A stretch of 64,000 nt of DNA from Sinohyriopsis cumingii (GCA_028554795.2 CM068832.1:84239049-84303048), one strand, 5' to 3'; counted from the first letter of the stretch, positions 1 to 55,968 are shown. Made by a program: numbers and translations. Notes: generated by a model not told the origin, from the letters alone.

Positions 1-224
1 ATTCAAATGAGTTGGTAGTAGGAATAATGATGGTATACGCTGTATCACATTTTACTAGTAATGGTCTGGACTAAGTTGCATTTGACTTAGCCATCAGATG
101 CCTATCAGAGGTAGAATACAAAACAATGCATACTTTCAACAGTCAAACGTGATATAGCTGTTACCATATCAATCAATGCTAAAAAAAGCAAACTGGTATG
201 GCCCCCTGGTGCAAATTTCAATTA

Positions 225-390
225 TTGTATACACTTGCTGGTAAGTCATATCCCTGCATAGACCCAGATTTGCCATTTCATAAAATGTTGCCAGATCTGG
301 GAGACCCTTATTGCTGGCACATAATATGACAGCAGTTCGGGGTCTACGATGTTTGCAGTTGGATTTGACATATAACTGTCTATATATGGT
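225..390. mobile_element. MITE-like element, family M1
   Basis: It contains a CATAGACCCAGATTTGCC motif, an internal inverted partner AGATCTGGGAGACCC, and the end GTTTGCAGTTGGATTTGAC. Related copies lie at 2940-3005, 7615-7770, 12795-12910 and 31725-31915. No ORF is present, so it is a non-autonomous repeat. Confidence 0.55.
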
Positions 391-472
391 ACCTTAACTG
401 CAACTCTAATTTCCAGAGAAACAAGGTGTGTAACATGCATACTTTTCTGTATCAGAACAGCTGGACATTTAC

Positions 473-795
473 CGCTCTGGTGGCCTAAGTGGTTAGATCG
501 TCCATCTCAGATGTGAGAGGTTGCGGGTTAAAACCCCGACTGTGTCGCATCAAAGACTTATAAAAATGGCACAAACAGCTGCCTTACATGACACTCAGCA
601 GTAAGAGGTTAGTGTTAGGACTGGTCGGTCTGGTGTCAGGATAATGTGACTGGGTGGGACATCATGCTACATGTCTGCAGCATGATGCCCCAGTGCTAGA
701 CATCACTTTAAACTGTCACACTGCAGACATCATAGCGATATGAATGAAAACTTGTTAGTTACGTTAAAAATCTAAAATCACACACATCACACATA
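473..795 (+). mobile_element. tRNA-headed SINE, family S1, copy 1
   Basis: The head has a Pol III A box (TGGCCTAAGTGG) and a degenerate B box (GGGTTAAAACCCC). It is followed by the shared body with ATGTGACTGGGTGGGACAT, CTGCAGCATGATGCCCCAGT and CACACTGCAGACATCATAGC. The same body occurs six times in the window. Confidence 0.85.
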
Positions 796-878
796 CAGAA
801 AGTTGCAAATCAATGGCCTAATGAAATAAGTCAACTAGCTCTGAGGAAGCAGGTTAGCCTCTCTTTTGTATTACATCA

Positions 879-44008
<43,130 letters not shown>

Positions 44009-44400
44009 ACTAGACTTTCGAAAGCGACTGAGCTGTGCAACTTGCTATATTTCAACCACTTCAAAAGACAACGTGCTTCCAATCGGTTTCGAAATGATCT
44101 TTGGACCTGTATAGTGTACAATGTTGAGATAGAGTTATCCTCCTTTAACTCAATACGCGCGTCAATGGAGCGACTAATAACCCCCAAATACCCCCAAGAC
44201 TATTGGAAAGCCCAAGACACATCAAATTATGTATTACAGTTGAAATTCTGTTCTCAAACTGAACATAAATCATTGAATTTAATCTTAATTACTCCAAAAA
44301 TTAAAATTAACAATGTAAGAAATGTTTATTTTCTGAAGGCAGATTAAATAGTTTCTCAGTGAAGAACGAGTTCGTACATAGGCCCCTATGGTACTAAGTA
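44009..44400 (-). promoter_or_regulatory. AGPS 5' flank (5'UTR/promoter region, not resolved)
   Basis: Upstream of the AGPS start codon there is an in-frame TAG at 44045-44047. The stretch is locally richer in CpG (for example around 44150-44175). I see no TATA box in a convincing position. The transcription start cannot be placed from sequence alone. Confidence 0.35.
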
Positions 44401-44518
44401 CTATTACACCATTAAGTTATTTTCCACCTTTTCTTTGTTTTTGGATCGCCGCCAGTCAAAAAAATCTTTTATTCTTCCCGTTCGTTTTTAACATAAACGC
44501 TAAGTTTTTTCTTGAATT

Positions 44519-44563
<45 letters not shown>

Positions 44564-47091
44564 TTTACGTTTAAATTTTGTTATTTTGTTTCTTGATATC
44601 ATATAAGATGACTATTAAACACATTTACCATTTAAAGTTTCATTCCAAATGTGTAGCTATAGAAAATCAAGAAATTGATCGGCAGTTCCATTTTTTTTTA
44701 AAATGCTGAAAGTTACAAAAGAGTGATAACTCTAAAACCTTAGAAACATGATGAGTTCTTGAATTAATATTTAGTTAAGTGAGATAAATTTAGTAACTAT
44801 ATTTAAAAAGCGTTATAATGGCATGGAACTTATATAGAAGAGCATTACAGTGATATGGAACACTTATTTTATTTTAAACGTTAAAATAATGTGGAACAAG
44901 TATATAGAAAAGCGTTATAATGATATGGAACACTTCATAATTATTTAAATTATTGTTATATGAAAATTTCAAGTAAGTTTAAAGAAAGGAATTCCATATA
45001 TTAAGAAATGAAACGTTTGACTCTACAGGACTCGTGGTACTAATTAAGTTCCCATCGTAAACCTTTGCAAACACCATGATATTAAAAATTCAATAACTTA
45101 AAAATGTTTCAGTGCTCATTATCAAACAATTATTTATCAGTATAGATGAAACCTGGATATCAGCTTCTGCTTAGAGGAAAGGATATGAGCCGCGGCATTT
45201 TCTGGACCTGCATGTGTTTGAAACATGTGCTTTCAATTCCACACCAACGAGTCAGGTGCTAATTGTAGTAACGAGTGTTCCAAACTCAAGACTGTTAAAA
45301 CACTGGAATTCCATCAATAAAACAATGTCTCTGTTGTTTTTTTCACTTACAACTAGGATAAGCTCTCAAAAGATTCTTTTTCCTAAAACATAACTTACAT
45401 TATTAACCAATCCTGATCAGCCAAACCATTATATACTCTATTTTAAGTTCGCCCATTTCCAGGCTGGTTCCCATTTTTCCATATCGTTAGTACTGTGTTT
45501 CCTACAATATGGTTTAATATGGTACGCAAATAATGTAATAAGGCATTGTTTTTTGTTTTTTCCGAATAGAAAAAAATGTGCACAGGAAAAAACATTTTTT
45601 TTAATTTAAAAAAAACGACAGAAATTGTATCATGATCTAAAAATAAAGACTTTTCTATTATGTACACAAAACATTTATAAAAAGTTCTCTTTCTCTTACT
45701 AATACACCGCCGTCTGAGACAGGACAAAAATGTTGAATCTCTTTTTGAGAATAGCGTACTACCTGCTTAGGACGACAACTGTTTTCCTATACTGATTGCG
45801 GTTCAAGAGATTCCCAGTATAGCTAACAATGATGTGTCTTTCTGAAAGCAGTACTTCTAGACTACAAGTCCCATAGGTCATATATGCATTCAATACCGAC
45901 TATTTCAGTAATGAGTGTCATTTTTTAGAGTTTGATTCTACATACTTTTAAGTGGCAAGTATTCATTTAATTTGGATGCTTATGCATCCACATTCCTTTG
46001 GAAGGTCATTATTTAGACGCCCCGAGAAGAGCATAAGGCAAAATCAATGTCAAAGTATTTATACATTTTTGGACGAAATGAACCTAACGGTGTGATCCAA
46101 CGCAATCCGAAATGAATGTCGCGCACTGGATATCACAATGAAAGCTACGCATGTTAATAAACAAAGTCGTACTACCCTATATTGTGACGATTCCACTACA
46201 AGTGCTCTTTTCTTAACCTAAGTTTAGTATATGGTCACCATTTTAACCATAGAGATCGATAATTTTCGTCTGGATGTTTCTTGATGACAGTTAAGATGCA
46301 GATCATTCCATAACCAGGACTGAACAGGCTTTGGTTAAAGAAAATTAGTGTTACATTTTAAAAGAACAATTTATATTTAATTTAAAATGAGCATATGCGC
46401 ATACATGACCCTTGTGACTTGTGCTATAATATTTGTAAGGCAGTACTTCTGATTTTGATTTTTTGTGCTCAACATTTATCAAATTTTCATATTCATTTTC
46501 ATTCACAAAGACAGACTCAACGGCGTTGTCCTTATCAATATGCTACATTCTACAATCTTCGTAGAATTCGCATTTTTTTCTTCGATTACATAAAGCCACT
46601 ACTGCTTAGTGTTTGGAACTATCTTGGGGTAATTGGGGGTAGTCTTTGGTTTTTTGAGGGTCTTTAGACGGGCCGCTCGCGTTAAATACTATAGTGGTGT
46701 ACTTTCTCAACATGACAATAAGGACGCCGATCACAATTGTTTTGGCTCTGCATTTGTTTCTCAGTACTGAACATTCCACTGTGTCCCAATAAATCCCATG
46801 TTACTCTAAAGTACCTTCAAAGATGAACTCATTGTGAATTTCTTGCTATAGGTTATAAGACATTTTTTGGATAGTCTAGACTGTAAACAAACAAGGCAAC
46901 GTGCATTGGGTCATATGTCACTTCCGGATCAGCATCAATGCCTCATTACTCACTGTGCACTGTCGCCAAAATACACACAGACAAGCACACCATAATGCTC
47001 ATATTCTAAATAAACAATTACCTTTAAATCAATACCAAGAATACCCAAATCTAACTCGTATCACCACCGAAACGAGTGTGTGTTTGATTTG
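44401..47091. other. Intergenic sequence without recognised gene
   Basis: AT-rich sequence with one (AC)n at 44521-44560. ORFs here (for example 45443-45727, 46395-46667) show no family features. I see no exon with conserved text on either strand. Confidence 0.5.
44521..44560. repeat. (AC)n microsatellite
   Basis: About 20 pure AC units. Confidence 0.95.
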
Positions 47092-47335
47092 GATTTTTAA
47101 CATAGTTTTAACAATTTTTCAGTCATATCGCTGCGATGTCTGGAGCGTGGCAGTTTATAACGATGTTTAGTACTGATATTGAGGGGGATTCCCGCCATAA
47201 TTATATGCCTAGCAATGGGGCATCATGCCGCAGACACGTAGCATCACGTACCACCCAGTCACTTTATCGTGACACCACTAACCTCCTAATGATGAGCGCC
47301 TAGCGAGGCAGCTTCGAAATTAGTCCAAGTTTCAT
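47092..47335 (-). mobile_element. SINE S1, copy 5, diverged
   Basis: Reverse copy: CAGTCATATCGCTGCGATGT CTGG, GGGGCATCATGCCGCAGACA CGTAGCATCA and CACCCAGTCACTTTATC. The tRNA head is not recognisable. Confidence 0.72.
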
Positions 47336-48055
47336 CTGACCCTTGTCACCCCATTTTTGATGTTTTGACATTTATGTTCGAGTCTAGGGTCAGAGTCCAT
47401 TATTTATCGAAAAGTTGGAATTCGTCGATACCATTTGGTGGCGGCATGGGGAGAGGGTAGGAAGGGGAGCGTTGGGATCTTTAGTTTTATTATTTTCTGT
47501 TCTTTGCTATCACACCTTATGTCTGCATGAATGTAAGTTTTCACATCTGATGAATTCAGCAACAATTACCCAATTAATGGAAACACAGCTTCATAATGTA
47601 TTCGTTTTGTATCACCATCATGGATGCTCTTCAGGTATCACCATCATGGATGCTCTTCAGGTAGGAACATGATACTTTCAAAGTATTTTAAAAAAATTAA
47701 AAGGTTGACGTCATTATTACGTCAGTTACGATATTGTTTATAGGGCCAGATGTAAACACATTCTTTAATCTATATGCAATACGTGTATACAAAGACAAGT
47801 TTGTAAGACTGACGAAATCAATAAACATCTTCCACTGTCCGATGTTAAATAAAACAAAACTAAAATAATTGGACAGAAATGCACTCAATATAGTATGTTA
47901 TGAAAGTGCATCAATGTATTAATAAAAAGTCTAACAGGATCCATACAAATTAGAACAACCAATATTAATTTTCTATGGTCATGATACGAAAATCCATGAT
48001 TGCATCGATACTAGATACAAATGAACCAAGAATGCCGCTTAAGTTATTTTTTAAT
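47336..48055. other. Intergenic, no gene recognised
   Basis: It contains only an exact 26-bp tandem duplication at 47609-47660. Confidence 0.5.
47609..47660. repeat. Exact 26-bp tandem duplication
   Basis: GTATCACCATCATGGATGCT CTTCAG occurs twice without change and is followed by GTAGGA. Confidence 0.9.
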
Positions 48056-48056
48056 G

Positions 48057-48057
<1 letters not shown>

Positions 48058-48130
<73 letters not shown>
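48058..48130. repeat. (AT)n microsatellite
   Basis: More than 35 pure AT units. Confidence 0.95.
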
Positions 48131-48132
<2 letters not shown>

Positions 48133-48276
48133 TTTTCCAGACTACTTTTGATCATGTTGGTCAGGAGAGAAAGTACAATCGACAACAGCTGTGTACCGTT
48201 GAAGAAGGGTCAATGATCAATGGTTTGCTAAAGCGCCTGAGCTGTTTTCACACCAATTTGTACTTTCTCATGTTAT

Positions 48277-48278
<2 letters not shown>

Positions 48279-48314
<36 letters not shown>
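48279..48314. repeat. (AC)n microsatellite
   Basis: About 17 AC units. Confidence 0.95.
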
Positions 48315-48316
<2 letters not shown>

Positions 48317-48769
48317 TAAATGATTTGTTTCAATATTCCCCAAATTACTACCATCAAGAGACTCATCAACAGAAGTTTTGCGCAATATTAATCAATGACA
48401 GTGTCTGTAAAAACGTCATTCATATCCTGACGTAAACTGTCTATACCATCCAATATGCTGGCAAGACGTCCACTTGGAAGAAGAATGAACAATTTCAAAA
48501 GCTATATTGCAAATACGATAGACATAAAAATCTCTCTAACCATTAAAACTTAGCTGGACACCCTGTCCAGTCTCTCTAAATGCTACGCATTGAATCAAAT
48601 TAGAGAGGGGCTAATGCTTAATGTTACAAAATAGAGAAATATTGGTTATTACGGATACCAACGCTTGGGGAATTAGGCTTTAATGAAACGTTGCTAAGTG
48701 TTATGCTTACAATTTCATGAGTAAAGTTCATTCGTATCAGTTTGTCCATGCTCATTCTCCACTAGTGGC

Positions 48770-48844
<75 letters not shown>

Positions 48845-49860
48845 ATACGAATAAATGGACTTGAATGGTATCTGACAACTGATGTCAATATGCATGTAAG
48901 ATTTTGATATCATTTACAAATATCTTGTTCTTACTATTATATTTTAACCTCTACAGAAAAATAACTTAACTTTCCCAAAAGGGAACTATAACCTTTCTTC
49001 TAAATGGAAAAATACAAAAACTGTGAATATCTATTGCTGAAAATATGAATTCTCTGAAACTCGACTTCTTATCGCAGACTTAGTTTTATATCAAGGGATA
49101 CGTATTACCACTCTTCAAAATTATTTCGTATTCTTTTAATGGTATTACGTTAAAAGTTTAAGCAATTACCCTCGATAGAAGGCTCTCCGGACAGTGGTCA
49201 AAATCTGTTCTTGTACCATATGTTAACTTGTAATGGGTGCATTTTTAAATTTGAAGGTGAAGGAAACAGAAAACACACTGACGAATAATAATAATAATAA
49301 TACAAATGTTTGATACCGAAATGTGATTGGAACTTTCATATCCGATTTAAAGTACTAAACCTTCTCCAGTTTCGATGTAATATATGTGTAATAAATGGAT
49401 TTATACGGTAACATAACACATCACTTCTGTTTCTCCCCCTCTACTTTGCCTGCTATTTGGCAAGATTCGTAGAGATCAGTAGTACTGATAATACAAGCAG
49501 AAAATAACAATCACACCAGGCTTTATTCGAGGGCAGGATTATGCATTGCTGGCAGAGTGGGAAAAACTGTTAGATATAAACTTCATTGAGGAAAACAGGA
49601 GCAAGCGTTCGGATCACAAATTCCATTAAAATGGAATGTGAATTCTTTTAGTAAAAAATCTCCTAAGTTGTAAGCCATCGGTTAGAAACGTGTGATGGGA
49701 GATTGCTAATTCGCCGAAAATACATTATGGGGATAAACATTTGGAATTAAAGAGCAGGACGCTTTCACTGAAATCATCGGGACTTATAGACAAAATCTAC
49801 ATCTCAGCTCACATGTTTACAAACAGTTACTGAACCCGCAAAGGATACAAGGTGACTGTC
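48315..49860. other. Intergenic, no gene recognised
   Basis: The only structure seen is an (AAT)n tract at 48775-48845 and a shorter one near 49287-49302. Confidence 0.5.
48775..48845. repeat. (AAT)n microsatellite
   Basis: About 23 units with two GAT interruptions. Confidence 0.93.
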
Positions 49861-49864
49861 CCTC

Positions 49865-49896
<32 letters not shown>

Positions 49897-49902
49897 TCTC
49901 TC
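49861..49902. repeat. (CT)n microsatellite, left flank of SINE S1
   Basis: CT repeat with CCCT and CTGT interruptions; it continues on the far side of the SINE. Confidence 0.9.
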
Positions 49903-50207
49903 ACGACCGCTCCGGTGGCCAAGTGGTTAGAACGTCCGCCCTAATGCGGGAGGTCGCGCGTTTGAACCCCGGCCGGGTCATACCAAAGGCTCATAAAAAC
50001 GGCTATAAGCATCTGCCTCGCTTGGCGCTCAGCATTAAGAGGTAAGTGTTAAGACTGGTATGCCTGGTGTGAGGATAATGTGACTGGGTGAGGCATGATG
50101 CTACACGTCTGCAGCATGATACCCAATGTTAGATATCACTATAAACTGTCACACTGCAGACATCGTAGCGATATGACCGACAAATTGTTAAAACTACGTT
50201 AAAAATC

Positions 50208-50212
<5 letters not shown>
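49903..50212 (+). mobile_element. SINE S1, copy 6, most complete, inserted in (CT)n
   Basis: It has a full head: CCGGTGGCCAAGTGGTTAGA (A box) and CGCGTTTGAACCCCGG (B box). The whole body runs to CTACGTTAAAAATCAAAAT. Both flanks are CT repeats. Confidence 0.9.

Positions 50213-50247
<35 letters not shown>
50213..50247. repeat. (CT)n microsatellite, right flank of SINE S1
   Basis: About 16 pure CT units. Confidence 0.93.
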
Positions 50248-50250
<3 letters not shown>

Positions 50251-50395
50251 GTAATGCATCCAGGATAATTGAAGGTAACTATAGAGGATATAGGACTGGG
50301 CAGCCCGGAAATGTTTGCCAATGACCAATGCTTATAATGCTTCGTTGGTATCTATCTAGCACGTTGTACACGAGACAAGTAGATAGTTATATAGA

Positions 50396-50455
50396 TAGTT
50401 CTACATGTAAGACATAGCACATTTTGATTTTGTATAGGTGCCATGTCTTACTATC
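50396..50455. mobile_element. MITE M2 copy 2, short
   Basis: It starts CTACATGTAAGACATAGCAC and ends GTGCCATGTCTTAC, an inverted pair with about 20 nt between. Confidence 0.6.
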
Positions 50456-50639
50456 CAAATAACGGCCGTGTATAGTGTGTTCCGATGTCAGCGACATCGG
50501 AATGAATAATCAAAGTTTCAGGAACATCTCACACACTTGGCAGCCTGTATCAACATTTCCCACTAATTTATGTGTAATTAATATACTTACTGTGCTGTCT
50601 TTATCCTGGTGGAATGGAAATATGACACTTGCAAATGTC

Positions 50640-50812
50640 AAGTCTCGGATTCAGCCAATGTGGGTATGTGAGAAAGCTTCCCAGTAGCTTCTCGTGGGTC
50701 GGTGGTTCTTTCCGAGGTTTTCCCGGGTTCTTCCTCCACCATTAATACTTGCCGCCATGTATAGCCTATCGTGTGCTGAAAAATGGCGTTAAACCAAAAA
50801 ACAACAACAACA
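50640..50812 (+). mobile_element. SINE S2, copy 8, 5' truncated at the B box
   Basis: AGTCTCGGATTCAGCCAATG, AGAAAGCTTCCCAGTAGC, CTTCCTCCACCATTAATACT, GCTGAAAAATGGCGTTAAAC and an (AAC)n tail. Confidence 0.88.
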
Positions 50813-52229
50813 ACACTAGCAAATGGATGAATTTTTACGTTCCTTTGACATACAGTTGAATCTGTTGCAATGCGACGGTAGTCGAGGTAAGCCGAAGTAA
50901 GTTCAAGTAGGTTCATATTGGGGATCTGATTCTTGAACGAAACGAACTGTTGTTTACAGTTCCAATAGGCATAATACATTTTTTATTCGTTTCATTAACA
51001 AATAATATTTTAACTTTATCCGATTTCGGCATTCTCGGCTTTCATCGCTTTCCAGCCAAGTGAAATGTAGACGAAAAAAACTTGAAAACGGGTCCATTTG
51101 TTTTGTGAGAATTTGAATTTATTAGAGAAAAGGCACCATAGTAAGTAAAGTCTGACTAAAACATTATAACTTTACTTTGTAGAAAAGCGTCGTTATTTTA
51201 GTTGTCAGTTGCTTGAAATATTCCTGAAAATTTTACTTTCCTAACGATGTTAGTCGACATCAAAGCACACTACACAGCGCGGTTAGTTTGGCTGTAAGAC
51301 CCTGACGCCCAAAACATAAATATCAGCGTCAGGTCTTACACGTAGGACTAGTTATATAGATAGATAGGTAATGAGCGCAGTTGTTATCTATAGAATGGAT
51401 TTACTCATAGCAAAGCTATGCATAGTTTTTTTTATTGTATATACTGTGGATTTAGATTGAGAGTGGCAGCTGTTTTGCACAGAGTGAGAGAGAGAGAGAG
51501 AGAGTGCAGAAACCTGAACTTGTTTCCCTCTCGGCTTGCAGGATAAAACTTTTTCAAAATGTCTTAACAACACACAACTGTCTGATGCTCCATTTATTCC
51601 CGTTCACGATAAAATAAACAAGAGATTTTCGACAAACGATATCCGTCTTTCTGAAGTCTTATTGTAGGGGTTGTGATCTAAACACAATGAAAGAATCGTG
51701 AGGAGAAATTGCTAGAGAAAGATGCTAAAAATTCAATTTTAGTACCAAAGGCACTGAAGTACTAAATGTAGGTCACAGTGAACTACCTTTGTTTTACACG
51801 GGGATGGTATACATGGAAATTCCCGTGTTATGTTTGATGGACGCAAATCTTCTTGCGTAAAAGATATGTTGTGAAAAATATTCTGGTGACAAAGTTAATC
51901 AGGCTTGAAAATAAGTCCAAAGTGAATTTGTTTTCATATGATAGAAAAGTGCTTCCTAGACTGCATCCATATACAACGCTCCAACAGAGTAGATAAAATC
52001 TGGCCCAAGAAAAGAAAAGAAAAAATCAAAATACAAAAGTTACTTAAGAGTGAGAAATAGATCACAGTGACCTGCTTTTGGCATGGCTTTGTTACACTTT
52101 GAAGAAGGCACCCTCTTACAATCTTACAAAGATATGTTTACGTAATTGCCTACCCCCTCCCGGAAGTTTGTACTCCTGTCATAGGGTGGTGGATGATGTG
52201 AGAAATCTTCCCCACTAATTAGGGTTTTT
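50813..52229. other. Intergenic, no gene recognised
   Basis: It holds a MITE M2 copy (51289-51349) and a short (AG)n (51486-51504). The ORFs here are without conserved text. Confidence 0.5.
51289..51349. mobile_element. MITE M2 copy 3, short
   Basis: GCTGTAAGACCCTGACGC pairs with GCGTCAGGTCTTACACGT AG; the terminus AGGACTA matches copy 1. Confidence 0.55.
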
Positions 52230-52608
52230 AGTTATCGTTATCTGGGAGATGATCGACCACGATGGTATTGCCCGGATCGAGTAAACAAAAAAATAATATA
52301 TGAAATTAATGGATAGAATAGCAGAGATCTGAGCAAAGATATAGAGCAGATGAACAAGAGCCCCCCCCCCCCCGTAAAATATAACAGTTTAATCAATTAC
52401 ATAAACAAAATGAATTTGAACATGACAGTTGAATGATACGCTTTCTCTTAGAAACAGTTACAAAATTTATGCGAAATGTAATGAGCAGTTCTGTTACACC
52501 GATAAAACAAATTTCATCATAGTATCGAGTGAATGATTGAATGTCAGCATAATGTCAGCATGCTTCCGGTCTTTTCCAAATCATTGTTGGGGTCAGGTCA
52601 GCATTGCT

Positions 52609-52613
<5 letters not shown>

Positions 52614-52640
<27 letters not shown>
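52614..52640. repeat. (TC)n microsatellite within R3 copy A
   Basis: Pure TC tract at the same place where copies B and C also have TC repeats. Confidence 0.92.
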
Positions 52641-52643
<3 letters not shown>

Positions 52644-52656
52644 CTCTGTATATATG

Positions 52657-52657
<1 letters not shown>

Positions 52658-52711
<54 letters not shown>
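52658..52711. repeat. (TA)n microsatellite
   Basis: About 26 TA units, absent from copies B and C. Confidence 0.95.
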
Positions 52712-52712
<1 letters not shown>

Positions 52713-53204
52713 CATCCTCTTTCGAGTCACCAACCGTAACTTGATTGTCAGCTGTCTTTCCCATCACGTGGTGCAAGTATGGAGCTATTGTCCTTCAAAC
52801 AAATGTAATACGCAACCTAAATTTTTGGCAGGGTTTTTTCTTCTTCTCCTGTGATCAAACAATATTCCCACTCTTTTTACATCAGATATTGTCTTATCGT
52901 AATTCAACAGATCTAAGCTACGGTCAGTTCGCATCCTGATACTGATACACAAACAATCTATTAACGTATATTTAGACCTTTTTGATAAATATCATGCCCC
53001 ACTGTAGGCTATAAATTGCAAGCCGAACAATGTCGGTCGACACACACCGATCTTCTCAGTGGAAAGAATTTACAAATTAATTTTACAAATGAATTAATGG
53101 ACTTCACGTTTTGTCTTAACTATATTACTTGCTACATGATTTCTATTACATTCAAACCACTAAATCTGAATACATTCATGTCAAAGAAAATTGTATGAAA
53201 TACA

Positions 53205-54190
53205 AAATTCAAGAATTTAATTAATTACATAAACAAAAATGACATTGAGCATGACGTGAATAATTCGTTTTCTCTCAGAAATAGAGTTAAAAATTATGCG
53301 AATTCCAGTTAGCCGTTCTGTTATTGATAGAACAAAAATTCATCATATGATTGAGTAACAGATCGAATTCAGATTGCTTGGCATGACAGCATCACCTGCT
53401 GCTTCCGGTCCTGTCAAAATCACTGCTGGTGACCGGTCAGCAATTCTCTCTCTCTATCTCCCCTTAATAGCCTCTTCGCGTCACCAACCTATCGCTTGCA
53501 TTCTGCGCTATCATTCTTCTGTGCAGTCCGTATGGAGCTATCTTGTTTTTCCTTGAAACAGTATATAAACTAAATATTGTCAGTTTTCTGTTCTTCTCCT
53601 GTGATCAATAAATATTTCCACTCTTTTTGTCTGATATCGTTTATCCAAATCAACAGAACTTGCTATGGGCACTCATACTAATTCACAAGCAACCTATTGT
53701 CATAAATCGATGTCTTGTTACTGCATTCTTAACTGAGTACCATTACATAATTAGCCCTCTCTGATACTATCATTGCCCCGCTTTGGCCATAAATTTACCA
53801 GCTGACCTATCAGTCGACACACGTTCCTAATACTGCAACATCGTTTTGGTCGGAAAAAATCCACAACTTAATTACACACGAATTAATGGACTATACTCCT
53901 TGTCTTAACTACGTTACTTACTAATTAGAGATTCATTGACATACATTTCCAGAGATAGGAAATTTAATCCTTAGCCTAAAGGATACAAATCATTTAAGAC
54001 AAATAAGTTAACATGTCACAATTCGTATTCAGAAGAAATGTTTTAAATCTTTAGGATTCATGATTTCTATTACACACCAAACCTCTAAATCTGAACCCAT
54101 TCATATAAGGAAATATTGTATGACATCCTTACAAACATGAATCATAAAACATGCACTATTATTTCAGAAATCAAGTAAAAATTGAAGTAT
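53205..54190. repeat. Dispersed repeat R3, copy B, head-to-tail with A
   Basis: It matches copy A from AATTAATTACATAAACAAAA onward and extends through GACATCCTTACAAACATGAA. It begins at an internal point of the repeat, directly after the end of copy A. Confidence 0.78.
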
Positions 54191-55420
54191 GAATTTAAAA
54201 TGAATAAATTCAACTACAGTAAAAAAAACTTTCATAATGAATACACACTGCGTGAAATCGAGACTAATCTTGTCCTTTATTCGAGATTCGCACCTTCCTA
54301 TGCAGCTGAATCTCTCGCTTTTCGTATACTCGCGTTTCCTACACTCGTCCTTAGGACGATTTATTTAACAAGAAGAGTACCCTCTTCTGATCTCGGAGTC
54401 CTTCAGACTTTCCCTCTAGGCAGAAAAACTTGGACTCATTAATTCTACGAGAGGAACTTTTCTAATGCCCTGAATTCCGTCTGGGAACACGCAACCTCCG
54501 TTAGGTTATCCAATCAGGATTACTACTATACCCGCCAAAAATCTTTTTCAGTCCCATAGAAGTCAGAGTAATTTTTTTCTAGTCTACCTTTATTAATAAG
54601 TATTATGGAAAATATAATTTTACGACACCTGTTTCAAATGGATATCAACTTCCCAAAATATTCTCTGGTTTGTCTCCGTTCTTGCAACTTTACCGCGACG
54701 ATCTCGCGTTATCATTGCACTCTTTTCTAGCTCTAACGGGCAGATAAGCGGCCCCTTATATAAACTTAATTTATACCCCGGACAGAACAAATTAAATATT
54801 ACAAGATTACGTTGATCCAAAATGTCTACAAGAGTTTGTCTCATTACAAGCCCCCCACCCCCGATTTTAAGAACTAAAGTCATCAATTATATATAATATG
54901 CACACAATTTTGTGACTTCATTCATCAGTGTATAATTTTTAACTCGATTATCAGCAGGGGTCTTTAACACTGGTATACTGTTTGTGTTTCAATACAAACG
55001 GAGTTTTCATTGTTAAAAAATAACCAGCCTATTCAGTGTTCCCATTCACGATCCGTGGAAAACCCATTTTCAGTGAGGTGATGAAATTCTTTGGACTACA
55101 CATACAGAGAAATAGACCGATAAATCAGCCCTTCACCCGTGATGATATTGATTTTCCGGTGAGGGGCTGATATCATCTATTCATTAAAAGCTGCAATTTT
55201 GTGCATCCTAATTCGGCTGCACACATCGGTGTACATGTTATACACCTACCAGTATTTCTCGTGGCTGTGCAGCTACCGTCAGCTGAAGGGTTCTTTTGTT
55301 GACATGTAGATTATATTTCCAGAGCAAATTATATGTTTGGTGACTTGTAAATCCACATGGAATAGCACAACCATCTGTCCTACGGCCATTTTAAATTTAC
55401 CGATGATAATCTGATGAAAG
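54191..55420. other. Intergenic; unclassified CpG-richer block 54260-54880
   Basis: 54260-54880 differs from its surroundings by higher GC and CpG and has a TATATAAA motif near 54757. It could be part of a mobile element, but no coding domain or repeat partner is present here. A 14-nt inverted repeat lies at 55124-55171. Confidence 0.3.
55124..55171. repeat. Inverted repeat, 14-nt arms
   Basis: ATCAGCCCTTCACC and GGTGAGGGGCTGAT with one mismatch, about 20 nt apart. Confidence 0.75.
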
Positions 55421-55424
55421 ACTT

Positions 55425-55625
55425 ACCACTGAGCTAGAAATTTACCTGTGATAATCTAGATTAGTGGTCGATGGTATCTGATGAAAGACTTACCTTTGAT
55501 CGAGAAATTTACCTGTGATAATCTTGATTGGTGGTCGATGGTATCTAATGAAAGACTTAACTGTCACTGAGAAATGTACCTGTGATATTTTAGATTAGTG
55601 GTCGATGGTGTCTGATGAAAACGAT
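55425..55625. repeat. Tandem array, about 70 bp, 3 units
   Basis: The unit contains GAGAAATTTACCTGTGATAA TCTAGATTAGTGGTCGATGG TATCTGATGAAAGACTTACC. Confidence 0.85.
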
Positions 55626-55936
55626 TAATGATTTATACATCCTCTACTTTCGATAAAGATTGGTCTAATTATTTTTTTTGTGTTTACACACACGTGCATG
55701 TACTATATGACATTGTTTTAAACTAATTTTTTAAAAGTTGAGACTTCTATAGAAGATTGCCTTATCGCCGAAGTTATATCATCCTTAAAATCTGTATATG
55801 CATAAAACAAATCAAAACATATTTTCATCACACCTATCTGATCTAATTTTTATGTTGTAATTCTATTATTGAAAGTGACATAAATATTTTAGTAAAAAGA
55901 CCGCTCATGTCTACTATGATATGATGTGTGACTATC

Positions 55937-55937
<1 letters not shown>

Positions 55938-55967
<30 letters not shown>

Positions 55968-55968
55968 T
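55938..55968. repeat. (AAT)n microsatellite
   Basis: About 10 AAT units. Confidence 0.93.

Larger units (their letters stand above)
52230..53204. repeat. Dispersed repeat R3, copy A
   Basis: About 1 kb sharing in order with copies B and C: GAGATGATCGACCACG, TTAATCAATTACATAAACAA, GATACGCTTTCTCTTAGAAA, TAAAACAAATTTCATCAT, a (CT)n tract, CACGTGGTGCAA, TATGGAGCTATT and GCCCCACTGT. A poly(C) run (about 52361-52374) and a (TA)n (52658-52711) are specific to this copy. No ORF is conserved between copies. Confidence 0.8.

Noticed and set aside
48021..48323. 100-codon ORF
   Set aside because: It consists mostly of translated (AT)n and (AC)n microsatellites.
49903..49985. Functional tRNA gene
   Set aside because: A and B boxes are present, but the stems do not pair as a cloverleaf, and the same head is attached to the SINE body in other copies.
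52533..52854. ORFs of 68-105 codons with Ser-Leu and Tyr-Ile runs
   Set aside because: Translated (TC)n and (TA)n within dispersed repeat R3; not conserved in copies B and C.
54260..54880. LTR of a retrotransposon
   Set aside because: It has a TATA-like motif and different composition, but no second LTR, primer-binding site or pol text nearby; left as unclassified.
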